Assembly: GCA_963770245.1 (NCBI GenBank)
Contig: CAVYOX010000013.1
Span: forward strand, 274,465 to 338,464
Reading direction: 5' to 3'
Origin: PALSA-270 sp963770245
GTDB taxonomy: Bacteria > Acidobacteriota > Terriglobia > Terriglobales > Acidobacteriaceae
Length of the DNA: 64,000 nt
Part shown: piece by piece, positions 17,219-25,936 of the stretch
Numbering within the stretch: the first letter of the stretch is position 1
Layout of the letters: every line of letters starts with the position of its first letter
Translations under genes and position numbers: made by a program
The notes under the pieces: model-generated
What the model was told of the DNA's origin: nothing
The model's input: the letters and a program-made list of their open reading frames with translations, nothing else
Database searches by the model: none

Positions 17219-18814
17219 TCATCCCCCTGCCGTATCACCGAGATCTTTCCACTCTCCACCTGCTGAGCCGACAGCGGTCCGAATGCCCCGAGCAGCAAGT
17301 TCCTTAATCAGTCGATCGCGCGTGATCCAGTCCGGCAGCGGCACTATCCCACCTCCTGTAATCTCTTTGCGCAGAACCATTCCGGCTGCGATGGCCGCAA
17401 TCATGGAGGGAATCCGTTCGCCCCCGTATCCGGCGAGGACGCACCAGGCCTCGCTACGACGCTCGTCGCCGGCATATCCTGCGACTTCGACCATTACGCC
17501 CCCAGCCGTAGAGCCGAACAACGCCGCGATCTGGATCAGCACGCGTCCCATGCTGACCAGCCAGCTTAGCGGGATTCCGAAGGCCAGACGGGCGCGCCGC
17601 GCGGCGGAAAGCAGCCAGTTGAGCGCACCCAGTTCTGATCCGATCCTGAACTCTACGGTTCGGGTCCCGAAATAGCGCGGCTGAATGAAATGGTCCGCGA
17701 TATCCACCACCCGGTACGCGATACGGTCTCCCATCGGCGCTGGGAAGCGGACCCGCTCGGGCTCCGTCCACCCGGTGACGGGGGCCTCGCGGCCGTCGGT
17801 CGGCGCACTGAACTCCCGTCCGACGGTCGAAAGCAGGCAGGCGAACGATCCCGGTCCGCGCGGGTGTCGCGTGCCCGGGGAGATGCAAATCTTGGTTTGG
17901 GTGATGCGCGGGATGGTGGTTTGGGCAAAGCGCGTCAGCAGTGACGTCAGGCCGGGAACCACTGAGCAACCAATCAAGGTGATTGCCCCGTTTCGGCTCG
18001 CCGCCGATTCGACGAGCCCATACGCGCGGCGCACGAAGTCACGATCATCGGCTAGGTCCATGTAGGGCACCGGCTCAGCCATGCAGGCCTCGAGCGCCGT
18101 CAGCGGCATGCCCTGAAAGGGGCCGGCCGCGATGATCACCAAGTCTGCCCCGGCGATCGTGCGCCGGACTGATACCGGGTCGCGGAGATCAGATTCGAAA
18201 AACCGCACTCGGTCTTCGAAACCCGGAAACTCGATTCGGTGGGCGGTGCGCGATGCAATCTCGATCCGTGCTCGGGTACGCCGCAGCAGGTCGTCGACAA
18301 TGATGCGACCGAAAAAGCCATTTCCGCCGTATACCACCACCCGCGGCGCGCTCGATTCCTTTCGCTCAAATCCCCCCCGTTCAAGCGCATATTCTCGCTC
18401 CAATAGCGCGCTATCGGCTCGGAGGATGTCATGCTTTTGACCGATGAGGAGCGGCCGGAGGCACCAAAAGAGCGGGGCGAGCGGCGGCGCAAAATGAAAG
18501 GTTATAACCTCAGTCTGCATCAAGTGTCCGTCTTCACCCTCCAGTCTGCCCTCGACGCGCATCCGGGCCACGGCGGTAATAAATTCATACCAATACTGAT
18601 CATGGTCAACCGGACCGCCGCGAGCCAGCACCTCCTGCTTCAGTCCGTAGAACAATCCCGTCAGGCAGTACTCGACGTAATCCGGGCGCTCGATACGCAC
18701 GCGCAGATTCCGGAACCATTTCCGGTGCACTACGCATACGTGCTCAAGGTCCATAATGTTCTCAAAGACGAACCGACGGCTGCTCGAGAGTGAGTGCCGG
18801 AATGTGAGCTGCAT
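17219..18814 (-). CDS. Fusion: Rieske-oxygenase-like catalytic domain plus saccharopine dehydrogenase-like domain
   Basis: The protein has 531 residues counting from ATG 18814, with an alternative GTG at 18820. The first 145 residues carry E18-N19, D22, H25 and H30 in 'ENIMDLEHVCVVH'. This matches the N-x2-D-x2-H-x4-H pattern of the mononuclear iron site of Rieske oxygenases, but no [2Fe-2S] Rieske domain is encoded. From about residue 158, 'VVVYGGNGFFGR' opens a Rossmann fold typical of saccharopine-dehydrogenase-like NAD(P) proteins, followed by 'AAGPFQG' and 'YMDLADD'. No function can be named. It is divergent from a dodecin gene. Confidence 0.7.
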   Translation of the reverse strand: MQLTFRHSLSSSRRFVFENIMDLEHVCVVHRKWFRNLRVRIERPDYVEYCLTGLFYGLKQEVLARGGPVDHDQYWYEFITAVARMRVEGRLEGEDGHLMQTEVITFHFAPPLAPLFWCLRPLLIGQKHDILRADSALLEREYALERGGFERKESSAPRVVVYGGNGFFGRIIVDDLLRRTRARIEIASRTAHRIEFPGFEDRVRFFESDLRDPVSVRRTIAGADLVIIAAGPFQGMPLTALEACMAEPVPYMDLADDRDFVRRAYGLVESAASRNGAITLIGCSVVPGLTSLLTRFAQTTIPRITQTKICISPGTRHPRGPGSFACLLSTVGREFSAPTDGREAPVTGWTEPERVRFPAPMGDRIAYRVVDIADHFIQPRYFGTRTVEFRIGSELGALNWLLSAARRARLAFGIPLSWLVSMGRVLIQIAALFGSTAGGVMVEVAGYAGDERRSEAWCVLAGYGGERIPSMIAAIAAGMVLRKEITGGGIVPLPDWITRDRLIKELAARGIRTAVGSAGGEWKDLGDTAGG

Positions 18815-18895
18815 CTGCACCCCGGCATTTTACCCGTGCGGCCGGGCAGCCGGGCAGCGGTACAATCTACCGTGAAGGACCAAAGGAGAATCCTA

Positions 18896-19096
18896 GTGAC
18901 ACAAAAGATTATTGAGATAGTCGGGACTTCCAAAGAGAGCTTCGCAAAGGCGGCGGAAAACTCCATCACAGAAGCCGCAAAGACGGTTCGAGGAATGAAA
19001 TGGGCACGGGTAGCCGAGCTGGAGATGGAACTGGATGGCAAGAAGATCACAAAGTATCGCACCACCACGAAGATTTACTTCGATATCGAAAAGTAA
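18896..19096 (+). CDS. Dodecin family flavin-binding protein
   Basis: The 66-residue protein matches dodecin in length and pattern: 'KIIEIVGTSKESFAKAAENS', 'AAKTVRGMKWARVAELE', 'YRTTTKIYFDIE'. Dodecins form hollow dodecamers that store flavins or CoA. The conserved tryptophan of the flavin stack is present (W43 region). The start is GTG 18896, with AAGGAG about eight bases upstream; the longer in-frame ATG at 18794 lies in the neighbouring promoter region. It is divergent from the fused oxidoreductase gene. Confidence 0.9.
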   Translation: MTQKIIEIVGTSKESFAKAAENSITEAAKTVRGMKWARVAELEMELDGKKITKYRTTTKIYFDIEK

Positions 19097-19189
19097 TTCT
19101 CGCGGTCGAGTGAAATCACGCACCTGGAGAAAGTTGCGGAATGGGGGTCGCTGCCTGGCCGGGGCGACCTGCCGGTCTCGGAATTGCTC

Positions 19190-19363
19190 TCACTCCGAGT
19201 AGCCTTGGTCACCCTCGTCGTCATCCTCGGCATCCTGTTTGCTGTCGTCTTCGTCTTCCTCGTCGTCTTCTTCTTCCTCGGGCGCTTGTCGGAGAAAGGC
19301 CTGGGCATCGATAGGCGGGTCCGAGGGATCCGCGTCGAGGAATTCCGGACATGTTCGGCTCAT
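19190..19363 (-). CDS. Small highly acidic protein
   Basis: A 57-residue frame reads 'MSRTCPEFLDADPSDPPIDA', then 'FLRQAPEEEEDDEEDEDD', and ends 'GDQGYSE'. The last 30 residues are almost all Asp/Glu. Ordinary composition before the acidic tail and a natural stop argue for a real gene. No ribosome site is obvious, and an earlier in-frame ATG at 19393 is possible. The opposite strand shows a spurious hydrophobic frame made by the same repeats. Function unknown. Confidence 0.45.
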   Translation of the reverse strand: MSRTCPEFLDADPSDPPIDAQAFLRQAPEEEEDDEEDEDDSKQDAEDDDEGDQGYSE

Positions 19364-19498
19364 ACCATCATGGTACGCCGCTGGAGGACACATCGTGAAC
19401 TTTGTCCGCAGAAAGAGCTCCCGGTTGAGGACCGCCCCAGCCGTGGCTTGACACCTCTCCCAAAAAGCGGAAACTCTAAGGACCGGAACGGAGGTGTC

Positions 19499-19690
19499 AT
19501 GAAGAAAGTGTTGCTCGAGATTGTGAATCTTCTGGAAAAACAATCCAACGCCATCAGCGGACTAGAAGCGCAATGCCTACCGAAAAGTGCGGACCCAGAG
19601 GGCACAGCCCAAACTGCTCCGACCAGCGGCGCCGGTGACCCTTTTGCCGCACTGCGAGCGAGGATTCGGGCTATGCCGTTAGGGGAGTAG
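19499..19690 (+). CDS. Small helical protein (63 aa)
   Basis: The frame starts at ATG 19499 directly after GGAGGTG and encodes 'MKKVLLEIVNLLEKQSNAI', an amphipathic helix. A Pro/Thr/Ala linker and 'DPFAALRARIRAMPLGE' follow. A TTGACA at 19448-19453 could serve as a -35 element. It resembles short coiled-coil proteins of unknown role. Confidence is moderate because nothing in the neighbourhood supports a function. Confidence 0.5.
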   Translation: MKKVLLEIVNLLEKQSNAISGLEAQCLPKSADPEGTAQTAPTSGAGDPFAALRARIRAMPLGE

Positions 19691-19720
19691 CAAGGCCGGG
19701 CCTCGGGAGATTCCGTTCCG

Positions 19721-21328
19721 TCATGGTTCATTGCCCGCCTCGGCCGAGGAGCGCCGGACCCGAACTGACGAGATCACCTGCGTGCAAACGGAGCGCACTT
19801 TTCCATAGCTGGCGTGGTCAGAAGTGCAGGCGACAGGCAAGGACTGGGCCCAGGGCGTCAGCAAGAGTGCCAGCATGCCGCTCATCTTTCCGAGGTCCCG
19901 ACGTTCAGCGCTGAATTCGGTGAAGAGGGCAGAGTACCCGTCTACCGATCCATCCTCGGAGGTGGTAGCGACGCCTGGGCTCGTGGCCATCCATAGCTGG
20001 TTGGCCAAATAGGACTGGCTGTTCTTGCGTAGTTCTTCTCCAGGTCTCAACCCCCAATACGCGCGGCTGATCGTAGGGCCTACCGTTATGGTGAGCAGCA
20101 TGCCGTCCGTTCTTGCCAAATAGACCGCTCGCTCCGGAGTTTCCTCTGCCAGCTCCACTTCGCCCGGCAGGGCGAGGGAAAGATCGGCGCAGAACCAGCG
20201 ATCCATGCAGAGTGCCTTCTCCCAACGCGAGAACCCTCCGGGGGTGAAGTCCAGGGACTCTAACTCGCGATGCCGAACCTTGGGCTTCATCGCGCGGGCT
20301 AGCTCGCCGAGAGAGGTGCGGCTGGCGGGATTCTGATCGGCTGGGGGTGCAACCGGCTGAGGCGAGACTTCAAACCGCTCGAGCGCAGCCAGCCACTGCA
20401 AGGACGATTCTGCGGGAAGCAGTCGGGCAGTCGCAGTCTCTTCCACATGGACGGCTAACGCCGGCGGCCTTTCGGGGTCGCCAGCGACAGGTTCGCCGAC
20501 ACTGATGCGGTTGTCAATTTGCTGTTGGCGGCGCAGCCAGCCGATGTGCTGGCTGTCCATATCCAGCAAAAGAGAAACCTCCAGGGTGCTGCTGACAAAA
20601 TCCCGCCGAGTCTCAAAAATGGTGCCGTTCTGTTCCCTCACCTCAGTCGGAGCAAAGACGTACTTGGTAACGAGTAAGCCACAGTTGCGCCCGGCAATAC
20701 TCTCAATATCTTTGAATTTCATGCTGGCGTGGGTTGGCTCAAGCCCGCTGAGCAAATAGTCCTTCCAGTAGGTAAATTGGCCGCGAGGCTTCCAGGTCGC
20801 ATCCGGAACCACGGGAGCATCGGCGAGCCGGGTTTCGAGGAGGTCCAGAGTTACCTTGCGTAGCAGGTCGATCGCGGAAAGATAGCTGAAGTGATCTTCG
20901 TCCGGGTGCTTGAACCCGACCTCGCCCTGCGCCCCAACCTGGTAGAGAGCCGGAGACGCCTCGACCTCGCGCAGTGCACTCTCCACATCAGGCTTTTTCA
21001 CCGGGCCGCACTGCCAGTTCGTGAGCCTCGTGCCGGTGTATTCCGCCTCGACCGGGGTATTACCGTTTCGATCCTTGCTCCCCACCCGCAGAGTCAGATT
21101 CGATGAAATCGCGAACTGACAGGGGCCCATCGGCGGAGAGGTCGTGTAGCCGGTCGTTAAACGAGGCAAGAACGAGGAGCCGACTTCGAGCTCATAGTGC
21201 AGAACATCCCCTGCGCGCACCGAACCCCGCAGGGACACCGGCACACCGGTCCTCGCCGCTTGGCCCCAGGCGCAAGAGCAGGCAAGCAAGAAAAGCGAAA
21301 GGACGGTGGCGTTGGCTTTCAGGTTCAT
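19721..21328 (-). CDS. Exported protein with an SLGELA module
   Basis: The 535-residue protein begins 'MNLKANATVLSLFLLACSC' and then AWGQA, a Sec signal peptide with a cysteine that could be lipidated. The first 300 residues form a beta-rich region without a recognised family. From about residue 340, 'SRTSLGELARAMK' opens a module of about 190 residues ending 'SVCTQVISSVRVR'. The same start and end patterns appear in the next two genes upstream. The start is ATG 21328; the longer frame to 21418 overlaps the upstream gene. It ends a probable three-gene unit. Function unknown. Confidence 0.78.
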   Translation of the reverse strand: MNLKANATVLSLFLLACSCAWGQAARTGVPVSLRGSVRAGDVLHYELEVGSSFLPRLTTGYTTSPPMGPCQFAISSNLTLRVGSKDRNGNTPVEAEYTGTRLTNWQCGPVKKPDVESALREVEASPALYQVGAQGEVGFKHPDEDHFSYLSAIDLLRKVTLDLLETRLADAPVVPDATWKPRGQFTYWKDYLLSGLEPTHASMKFKDIESIAGRNCGLLVTKYVFAPTEVREQNGTIFETRRDFVSSTLEVSLLLDMDSQHIGWLRRQQQIDNRISVGEPVAGDPERPPALAVHVEETATARLLPAESSLQWLAALERFEVSPQPVAPPADQNPASRTSLGELARAMKPKVRHRELESLDFTPGGFSRWEKALCMDRWFCADLSLALPGEVELAEETPERAVYLARTDGMLLTITVGPTISRAYWGLRPGEELRKNSQSYLANQLWMATSPGVATTSEDGSVDGYSALFTEFSAERRDLGKMSGMLALLLTPWAQSLPVACTSDHASYGKVRSVCTQVISSVRVRRSSAEAGNEP

Positions 21329-21338
21329 GGCAACTCGA

Positions 21339-22058
21339 CTAAGGATCGTCTTCTCCCGGATCGGGGTCTCCGCTAGGCGACTGGGATCGAGGCATGCTCT
21401 CGGGCGGACGGTCCACATCGGCCGAGCCGATCACGTCGTCGCAAATCGGGGATGCCTTCTCGGTATCCAACTGACGATACAGACAACCCACCGACATGAT
21501 CTGCTGGTTGACGAGCACCAGCAGATTTACACCTTTATGCAAAATGCCGCGAGAAAAGAATTTGAAACGGGAGACCACGGCCGGCTGTCCGCCAACTCGC
21601 GTGTCCCGCCACGACTCGACGGTGACGAGCGAGCTGGGCAGGGTGGCGCCGTACAAAACATCGCGGATCGACGTCTCCTCCGCCCGTTTCAGGTCATTGC
21701 CCTGGGTCCCCGTGCTCACGACGATGTACATCCGGCTTTCTTCCAAAGGAACGGCGTATCCATAGTAAAGTCCGCCTGGGTGAAAGCCGGTTTTAGCCGG
21801 CAAGTAAACAACCAGAGCCCATTGTGGCCCCGCGGGATAGCGCACTCTGACCGGTTGCCCAGCCAGATTCCGGTCATCGTCATCCAGGCTCTTTTTCGCC
21901 GCTACGTGATCTTTCGACTGCCTTTCCTCGCGCGTTTTCTTGGCTAGGTCGCCGAGCGACGGGTCTTGCGGATTCGCCCCCTGGGCTCCGATTGCCAGAG
22001 GAAAGGAAAAGAACACGAGCAGGAGGACGGCGATCGGTGTCTTTGTCCGCCGGTGCAT
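21339..22058 (-). CDS. Exported single-module SLGDLA protein
   Basis: This 239-residue protein starts 'MHRRTKTPIAVLLLVFFSF' and is cleaved near 'AIGAQG', a Sec signal. After cleavage comes 'DPSLGDLAKKTREERQ', then a beta-rich domain ('WALVVYLPAKTGFHPGG', 'MYIVVSTG') that ends near 'ICDDVIGSADV'. The tail is rich in Pro/Ser/Asp. The start follows the stop of the upstream gene by two bases and the stop lies ten bases before the next start, so translation is coupled. It is the shortest copy of the module shared by this cluster. Confidence 0.78.
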   Translation of the reverse strand: MHRRTKTPIAVLLLVFFSFPLAIGAQGANPQDPSLGDLAKKTREERQSKDHVAAKKSLDDDDRNLAGQPVRVRYPAGPQWALVVYLPAKTGFHPGGLYYGYAVPLEESRMYIVVSTGTQGNDLKRAEETSIRDVLYGATLPSSLVTVESWRDTRVGGQPAVVSRFKFFSRGILHKGVNLLVLVNQQIMSVGCLYRQLDTEKASPICDDVIGSADVDRPPESMPRSQSPSGDPDPGEDDP

Positions 22059-22060
22059 TC

Positions 22061-23452
22061 CTATTTCACCCGCAAGGAGTCGAATACCGTCGTGCAAACC
22101 GGCTCCATGTCTGCGAAGCGGTTCTCCGGCGCCAGGCAGGCGATCTGGTAGTTGGTCTTCGGGGTCGGCAGGCTCAAGTGGGTTTCGATCCAGACCTCCT
22201 GTTTGGTGCTGAGCCGTCGCCGTTCTACAGTTGCATCTTCTCCGTTGATCTTCACTGGCCTGGTGCTCGGTTCATCTCCGGTGGGGACAGGCTTGCCAAT
22301 CCAATTGGTCACGGTGGCGAAAGCGGTGGGGAATGATCCCGAGCCGAAGGCGATGACGCCGAATGTGTGATCGTCGAGCGGCACCAGATACGCCCCGGCG
22401 TCGAGACGCTTCCCACTCGCGGGTACGAAGAGTGATTCTTGCCAGCAGGTGACGACACACAGCGTCTTCGATAGAGCTCGAAAACCAGCGGGCGCCGGGT
22501 TCAGGTCGCCATCGTTCTCAAACGAATGTTTCGCGCTCGGTTGTTCAGTGGCCTCACGCCTGGTCGCACGCGCCACTTCCCCGAGTGAAGGAGCGTTGCC
22601 CTGATCGACGGCGACTTCGCGGTTGCGCAAGGCCGCAGTCTGCTTCTCGGCGGATTTCGGCGTAAACACTGGCTTCGCGTCCGCCACCTCGTGTTCTCTG
22701 ACTCGAACCGAACTGAAAACGGTCTCGCAGTCCCGCGCACTGGCTTGCTCGGCACCATTTTCGCTCTGCAGGAAACGCCATTGTTCCCGGCTGTACCGTT
22801 GTCCATTGCTCACGACCAGGGTCTCGTAGGTGTGAAAGCAGATCACGGGGACGATCTCGCTCTCATGCTGTAAAAACTGTATGGACGCACTGGGAATCGA
22901 GACCCCCAAAATCCGGCCACCGGCAGAGCAGCGATGCAAGAAGTTCTGGCTCTTGCTGCATACCAGACCGCCGTAGGGCCGCCAAAACGCGCGCACGAGG
23001 TCGTTGAACTCGACTTCCCCTAAGCTCTCGGTCGCCGAAATGGGGTTGGCAGCAAAGATAAAAGTCTTTACGCCGTTCTCGGAACCCGTGGCCAGCAATT
23101 CTCCGTTGTCGTCCCGCCCTTCTACGCTAAAAGGCGCTGGCACCCATAGGTGATATTCCCGCGATCGATAGACCGCAAAGCCGGTTGGAGGCTGTTCCTC
23201 ATCCTCCTGCTCGAGCTCAGCCGCGAGATGTTTGGCCTGATCCGAGGTCTTGGTACCCGCTTGTTCTTCCGCCTTGCGCTGGTCGCGCGCCTGTTTCGCT
23301 ACATCGCCAAGCGCTGGTTCGGTCTGTGCGCGCAGGTCAGGCAAGACCAGGAACACGCAGCACAGGACGGAGAGACCACAAAAAAGAACGAGTCGCGCAG
23401 ATGCTGACGGATTGCCTTTGCGTTCGCTACGGATCACGGTGCCATTCCCCAT
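22061..23452 (-). CDS. Exported protein with two tandem SLG[DE]VA modules
   Basis: The 463-residue protein has an N-terminal signal or anchor ('LVLFCGLSVLCCVFLVL', then LRAQ). Module one runs from 'PALGDVAKQARDQRK' (about 46) to 'DCETVFSSVRVR' (about 248). Module two runs from 'PSLGEVARATRREA' (about 287) to 'VCTTVFDSLRVK' at the C-terminus. Each module has a conserved late cysteine and a terminal S-x-RV. It is the first gene of the three-gene unit. The internal repeat and its presence in the two downstream genes suggest local duplication. No family name or activity can be given. Confidence 0.78.
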   Translation of the reverse strand: MGNGTVIRSERKGNPSASARLVLFCGLSVLCCVFLVLPDLRAQTEPALGDVAKQARDQRKAEEQAGTKTSDQAKHLAAELEQEDEEQPPTGFAVYRSREYHLWVPAPFSVEGRDDNGELLATGSENGVKTFIFAANPISATESLGEVEFNDLVRAFWRPYGGLVCSKSQNFLHRCSAGGRILGVSIPSASIQFLQHESEIVPVICFHTYETLVVSNGQRYSREQWRFLQSENGAEQASARDCETVFSSVRVREHEVADAKPVFTPKSAEKQTAALRNREVAVDQGNAPSLGEVARATRREATEQPSAKHSFENDGDLNPAPAGFRALSKTLCVVTCWQESLFVPASGKRLDAGAYLVPLDDHTFGVIAFGSGSFPTAFATVTNWIGKPVPTGDEPSTRPVKINGEDATVERRRLSTKQEVWIETHLSLPTPKTNYQIACLAPENRFADMEPVCTTVFDSLRVK

Positions 23453-23511
23453 TCACGACCCGACACATGCGTTTTGCTAATCGCTCACTCGGCGGACGTT
23501 TCCCGGGGGGA

Positions 23512-24246
23512 CTAGTCCTCGGTATTCGGAGTGTCTGGAACGTTTCGTATCGGCTCGTTGTAAGCCGGGGCCCGTTGCGATCTCGGTTCGGCAATTGGCC
23601 CGTCGGGCGGCCGGATTTCAGACACCTGGTTAAAGCTCGTATAGGCCCATCGCACTCCCCGCCCCGGAACGGTCATCTCGCGGGGCAGATGATCGTCGAC
23701 ACCCAGGCACACCGTCCGGTGTTCTAGATCGGCGGCGTAGCGTATGGCCACGTTCCACTCGCGACATTGCACTCCATTGACCGTCTTCTTGTCGCCTTTC
23801 TGAATAATGCCCCGCTTCAGCATTTCGTTCATGTCAGGAAACAGCCAACTGTCCACGCCCATCGCAAGACGTCCGCAAACCGATTCCGAGGTGCGCGGCC
23901 CGAAGTTCCTCTGCCAAGGTCCTCCCTGCCACCGCCCATATCCGTCGGCCCCGATGCGGATCGTTTCCTGGTTCAAATCGGAGGTGCTTCCGGAATTCCT
24001 AGAAGTGATGTGGTTGTCGATATGGATGGCGTGCTGGGAGCAAACCATCTCGCCAGATTCCTCCATATGAGCGGTCGGCGAGGAATTAGCGACCATCGTG
24101 TATTCGACCCCGTCGACCTTCTTCAAGGCGTCGATGGTGCGCTGGAATTCTTTCTCACCGCCCCCGGGCCCGATATAAGACATCGCCCACGCCACAATGC
24201 CCACGCCGACCAAGAGCCGCACCAAGACCCAGACCCAATAACGCAT
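23512..24246 (-). CDS. Membrane-anchored or secreted LolA/LppX-like protein
   Basis: The protein has 244 residues. Start ATG 24246 follows a GGGGGAGG ribosome site and opens 'MRYWVWVLVRLLVGVGIVAW', an uncleaved or cleaved N-terminal membrane helix. The rest is soluble, with the pattern 'TIDALKKVDGVEYTMVA', 'IRIGADGYGRW', 'KTVNGVQCREWNV' and 'VDDHLPREMTV'. That alternation resembles LolA/LppX-type lipoprotein-carrier folds, but no family is certain. It is divergent from the membrane protein at 24539 and upstream of the SLGDVA genes on the same strand. Confidence 0.7.
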   Translation of the reverse strand: MRYWVWVLVRLLVGVGIVAWAMSYIGPGGGEKEFQRTIDALKKVDGVEYTMVANSSPTAHMEESGEMVCSQHAIHIDNHITSRNSGSTSDLNQETIRIGADGYGRWQGGPWQRNFGPRTSESVCGRLAMGVDSWLFPDMNEMLKRGIIQKGDKKTVNGVQCREWNVAIRYAADLEHRTVCLGVDDHLPREMTVPGRGVRWAYTSFNQVSEIRPPDGPIAEPRSQRAPAYNEPIRNVPDTPNTED

Positions 24247-24538
24247 AGCCTCCCCCCAGAGGACTCGCTGTGCTTCCCAACCACCGGGAACTGAATTTCC
24301 CGCCTGTAGAGACGCCATTCCCCCCGAATACAGCATGATAGGCGAAGATGTGAGATCCCTGAAGATTACCCTCGTAATAGCCATGGTCTTGGCCGCCTTC
24401 GACGGAGATTCCCGCATCGCCTGGCCGGGCGGATACCGCGGGTGGCGGAACTCATGGTCTACACGAACGTCACTCCTCTTGTGGTCAGGAAAGAGTTACA
24501 TTCAGCGAGCGGGCGCTCTTTTTGAGGCAGAGACCTGA

Positions 24539-25825
24539 ATGAGGCGTAAATACTGGCCTTACATCTTTCTAGCCATCGTCTTGTATGGGACGGTGGTGTG
24601 GTCCGCCTATCAGTGGGGTGCAAACCAGCGGCTGCCCGACGGCTCGATCTTTGAACACCTGGCCAATGAGTCCCGGGAGAGGGCTCTGGCCTCGGCTACG
24701 ACCGAATCTCCGCTCCCACCGACCATAGACTCACGCTTCCGCGCCGCCGGTCCGGCTTTCGTGGCCATCCGGCAGGGCACGGACCATGTCGTCTTCATGG
24801 TCGACCAAACCAGCCTGGTATTCGGCCGGCACTCCGGCCATCCCCAGAGGATCGCAGTTTCGGCCACTCCGGCCGCCGAGCTTGCCGGGCTGCGAGAGCT
24901 ATGGGGGGCGACTCCCGAAGTATTCGACTCGCTGCCGGGAATCGTGAAAAACACTCCGTTCGGCCAACCTTGGGTCTTGCAGCTTTCGCCAGATTCGAGC
25001 ATCCCGGTCACGATCGACCGGGTGGTCCTCGCGGACACGGGATGCTCACTTAGCGTGGGTTTTCTGGCCACCGTTCCTCCCGGCCAGCGGGCGGCGTTTG
25101 GTGCAACCTCCGAGGATTACTTTGTAGTCCGGCGTCTCCCGGTAGCCTCGGCAGAGCCCCCGCAGGTCCCGGAACAAGTGTCCGAAGAACCGACCTGGCA
25201 ACCGAGCGCGGCCTTCGAGCGCCAGATGGTGCGGTTGCTGACCGACCGCATGCAGCGGGATCTCCCCCAAGTCGATGCCGACCTGGTCGAGAACCAGGAG
25301 CACATCGCGCAGCGGGAGGAAACCTGGCCACTGGTCCGGCCAGCCGGAACCTGGCTGGATGAATGGAAGCAATTGGACCGGCAACTGCAAGATGGCCAAG
25401 GCCAACTGAACTACGACACCCGGGCATTTCGCCTGACCCCGGATGGCGCACCGCGGTTATTCGTCCGCGCCCGATGGCGAATTGCCGATACGACGGTGTT
25501 TCTCATGAGCGCATGGTTTCGCGCCGATCCAGCGCCGGTGCTGTTGAGCTCGGATTCCGGCTGGTCCAAGCAGCTTCGGCAAGGCAAACTTGAGTATTCG
25601 TTCCTGGATAACGGTGATTTTCAGTCCATTCTAAATGTGTTTGACGCGGATCACGACGGCTGGGCCGAGTTGCTCATCTACCGGCAGAGCGTCGCATCCT
25701 CAAGTATCACCTTGTACCGATACAACGATCTTGGTCTGATTCCCATGAAGGCTTCTCTCAGACAGGACCTTGCAGCCCGCCCTTCCTGCTTGCCCGATCT
25801 GCAGGCGCAAACCGAGGTAGAATAG
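24539..25825 (+). CDS. Membrane-anchored protein of unknown function
   Basis: This 428-residue protein starts 'MRRKYWPYIFLAIVLYGTVV', a single N-terminal membrane helix with a positive start, so the body is probably periplasmic. The middle is acidic and Gln-rich around 230-290. Near the C-terminus, 'NVFDADHDGWAELLIYR' resembles an FG-GAP/VCBS-type calcium-binding loop. No enzyme motif was recognised. It is divergent from the 244-residue exported protein and convergent with the ABC permease gene. Confidence 0.72.
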   Translation: MRRKYWPYIFLAIVLYGTVVWSAYQWGANQRLPDGSIFEHLANESRERALASATTESPLPPTIDSRFRAAGPAFVAIRQGTDHVVFMVDQTSLVFGRHSGHPQRIAVSATPAAELAGLRELWGATPEVFDSLPGIVKNTPFGQPWVLQLSPDSSIPVTIDRVVLADTGCSLSVGFLATVPPGQRAAFGATSEDYFVVRRLPVASAEPPQVPEQVSEEPTWQPSAAFERQMVRLLTDRMQRDLPQVDADLVENQEHIAQREETWPLVRPAGTWLDEWKQLDRQLQDGQGQLNYDTRAFRLTPDGAPRLFVRARWRIADTTVFLMSAWFRADPAPVLLSSDSGWSKQLRQGKLEYSFLDNGDFQSILNVFDADHDGWAELLIYRQSVASSSITLYRYNDLGLIPMKASLRQDLAARPSCLPDLQAQTEVE

Positions 25826-25936
25826 GCCGGCCTACCCTGTTTTTCCCGGTTCCGGCTCGGCCAAAACAGCCAAAACGCCACCTGGGCGCAAAGTCTTAGC
25901 GCCGCACCGACTACGCTGCAGAAAAGCGATTCGACA

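Noticed and set aside
19184..19498. Hydrophobic plus frame starting with 'LVTLVVILGILFAVVFVF'
   Set aside because: It is the reverse complement of the GAA/GAC-rich acidic tail on the minus strand and has no membrane-protein context. Only the later part from 19499 was kept.
24335..24538. 67-codon plus frame before the membrane protein
   Set aside because: Overlaps the divergent promoter region, weak composition and no ribosome site.
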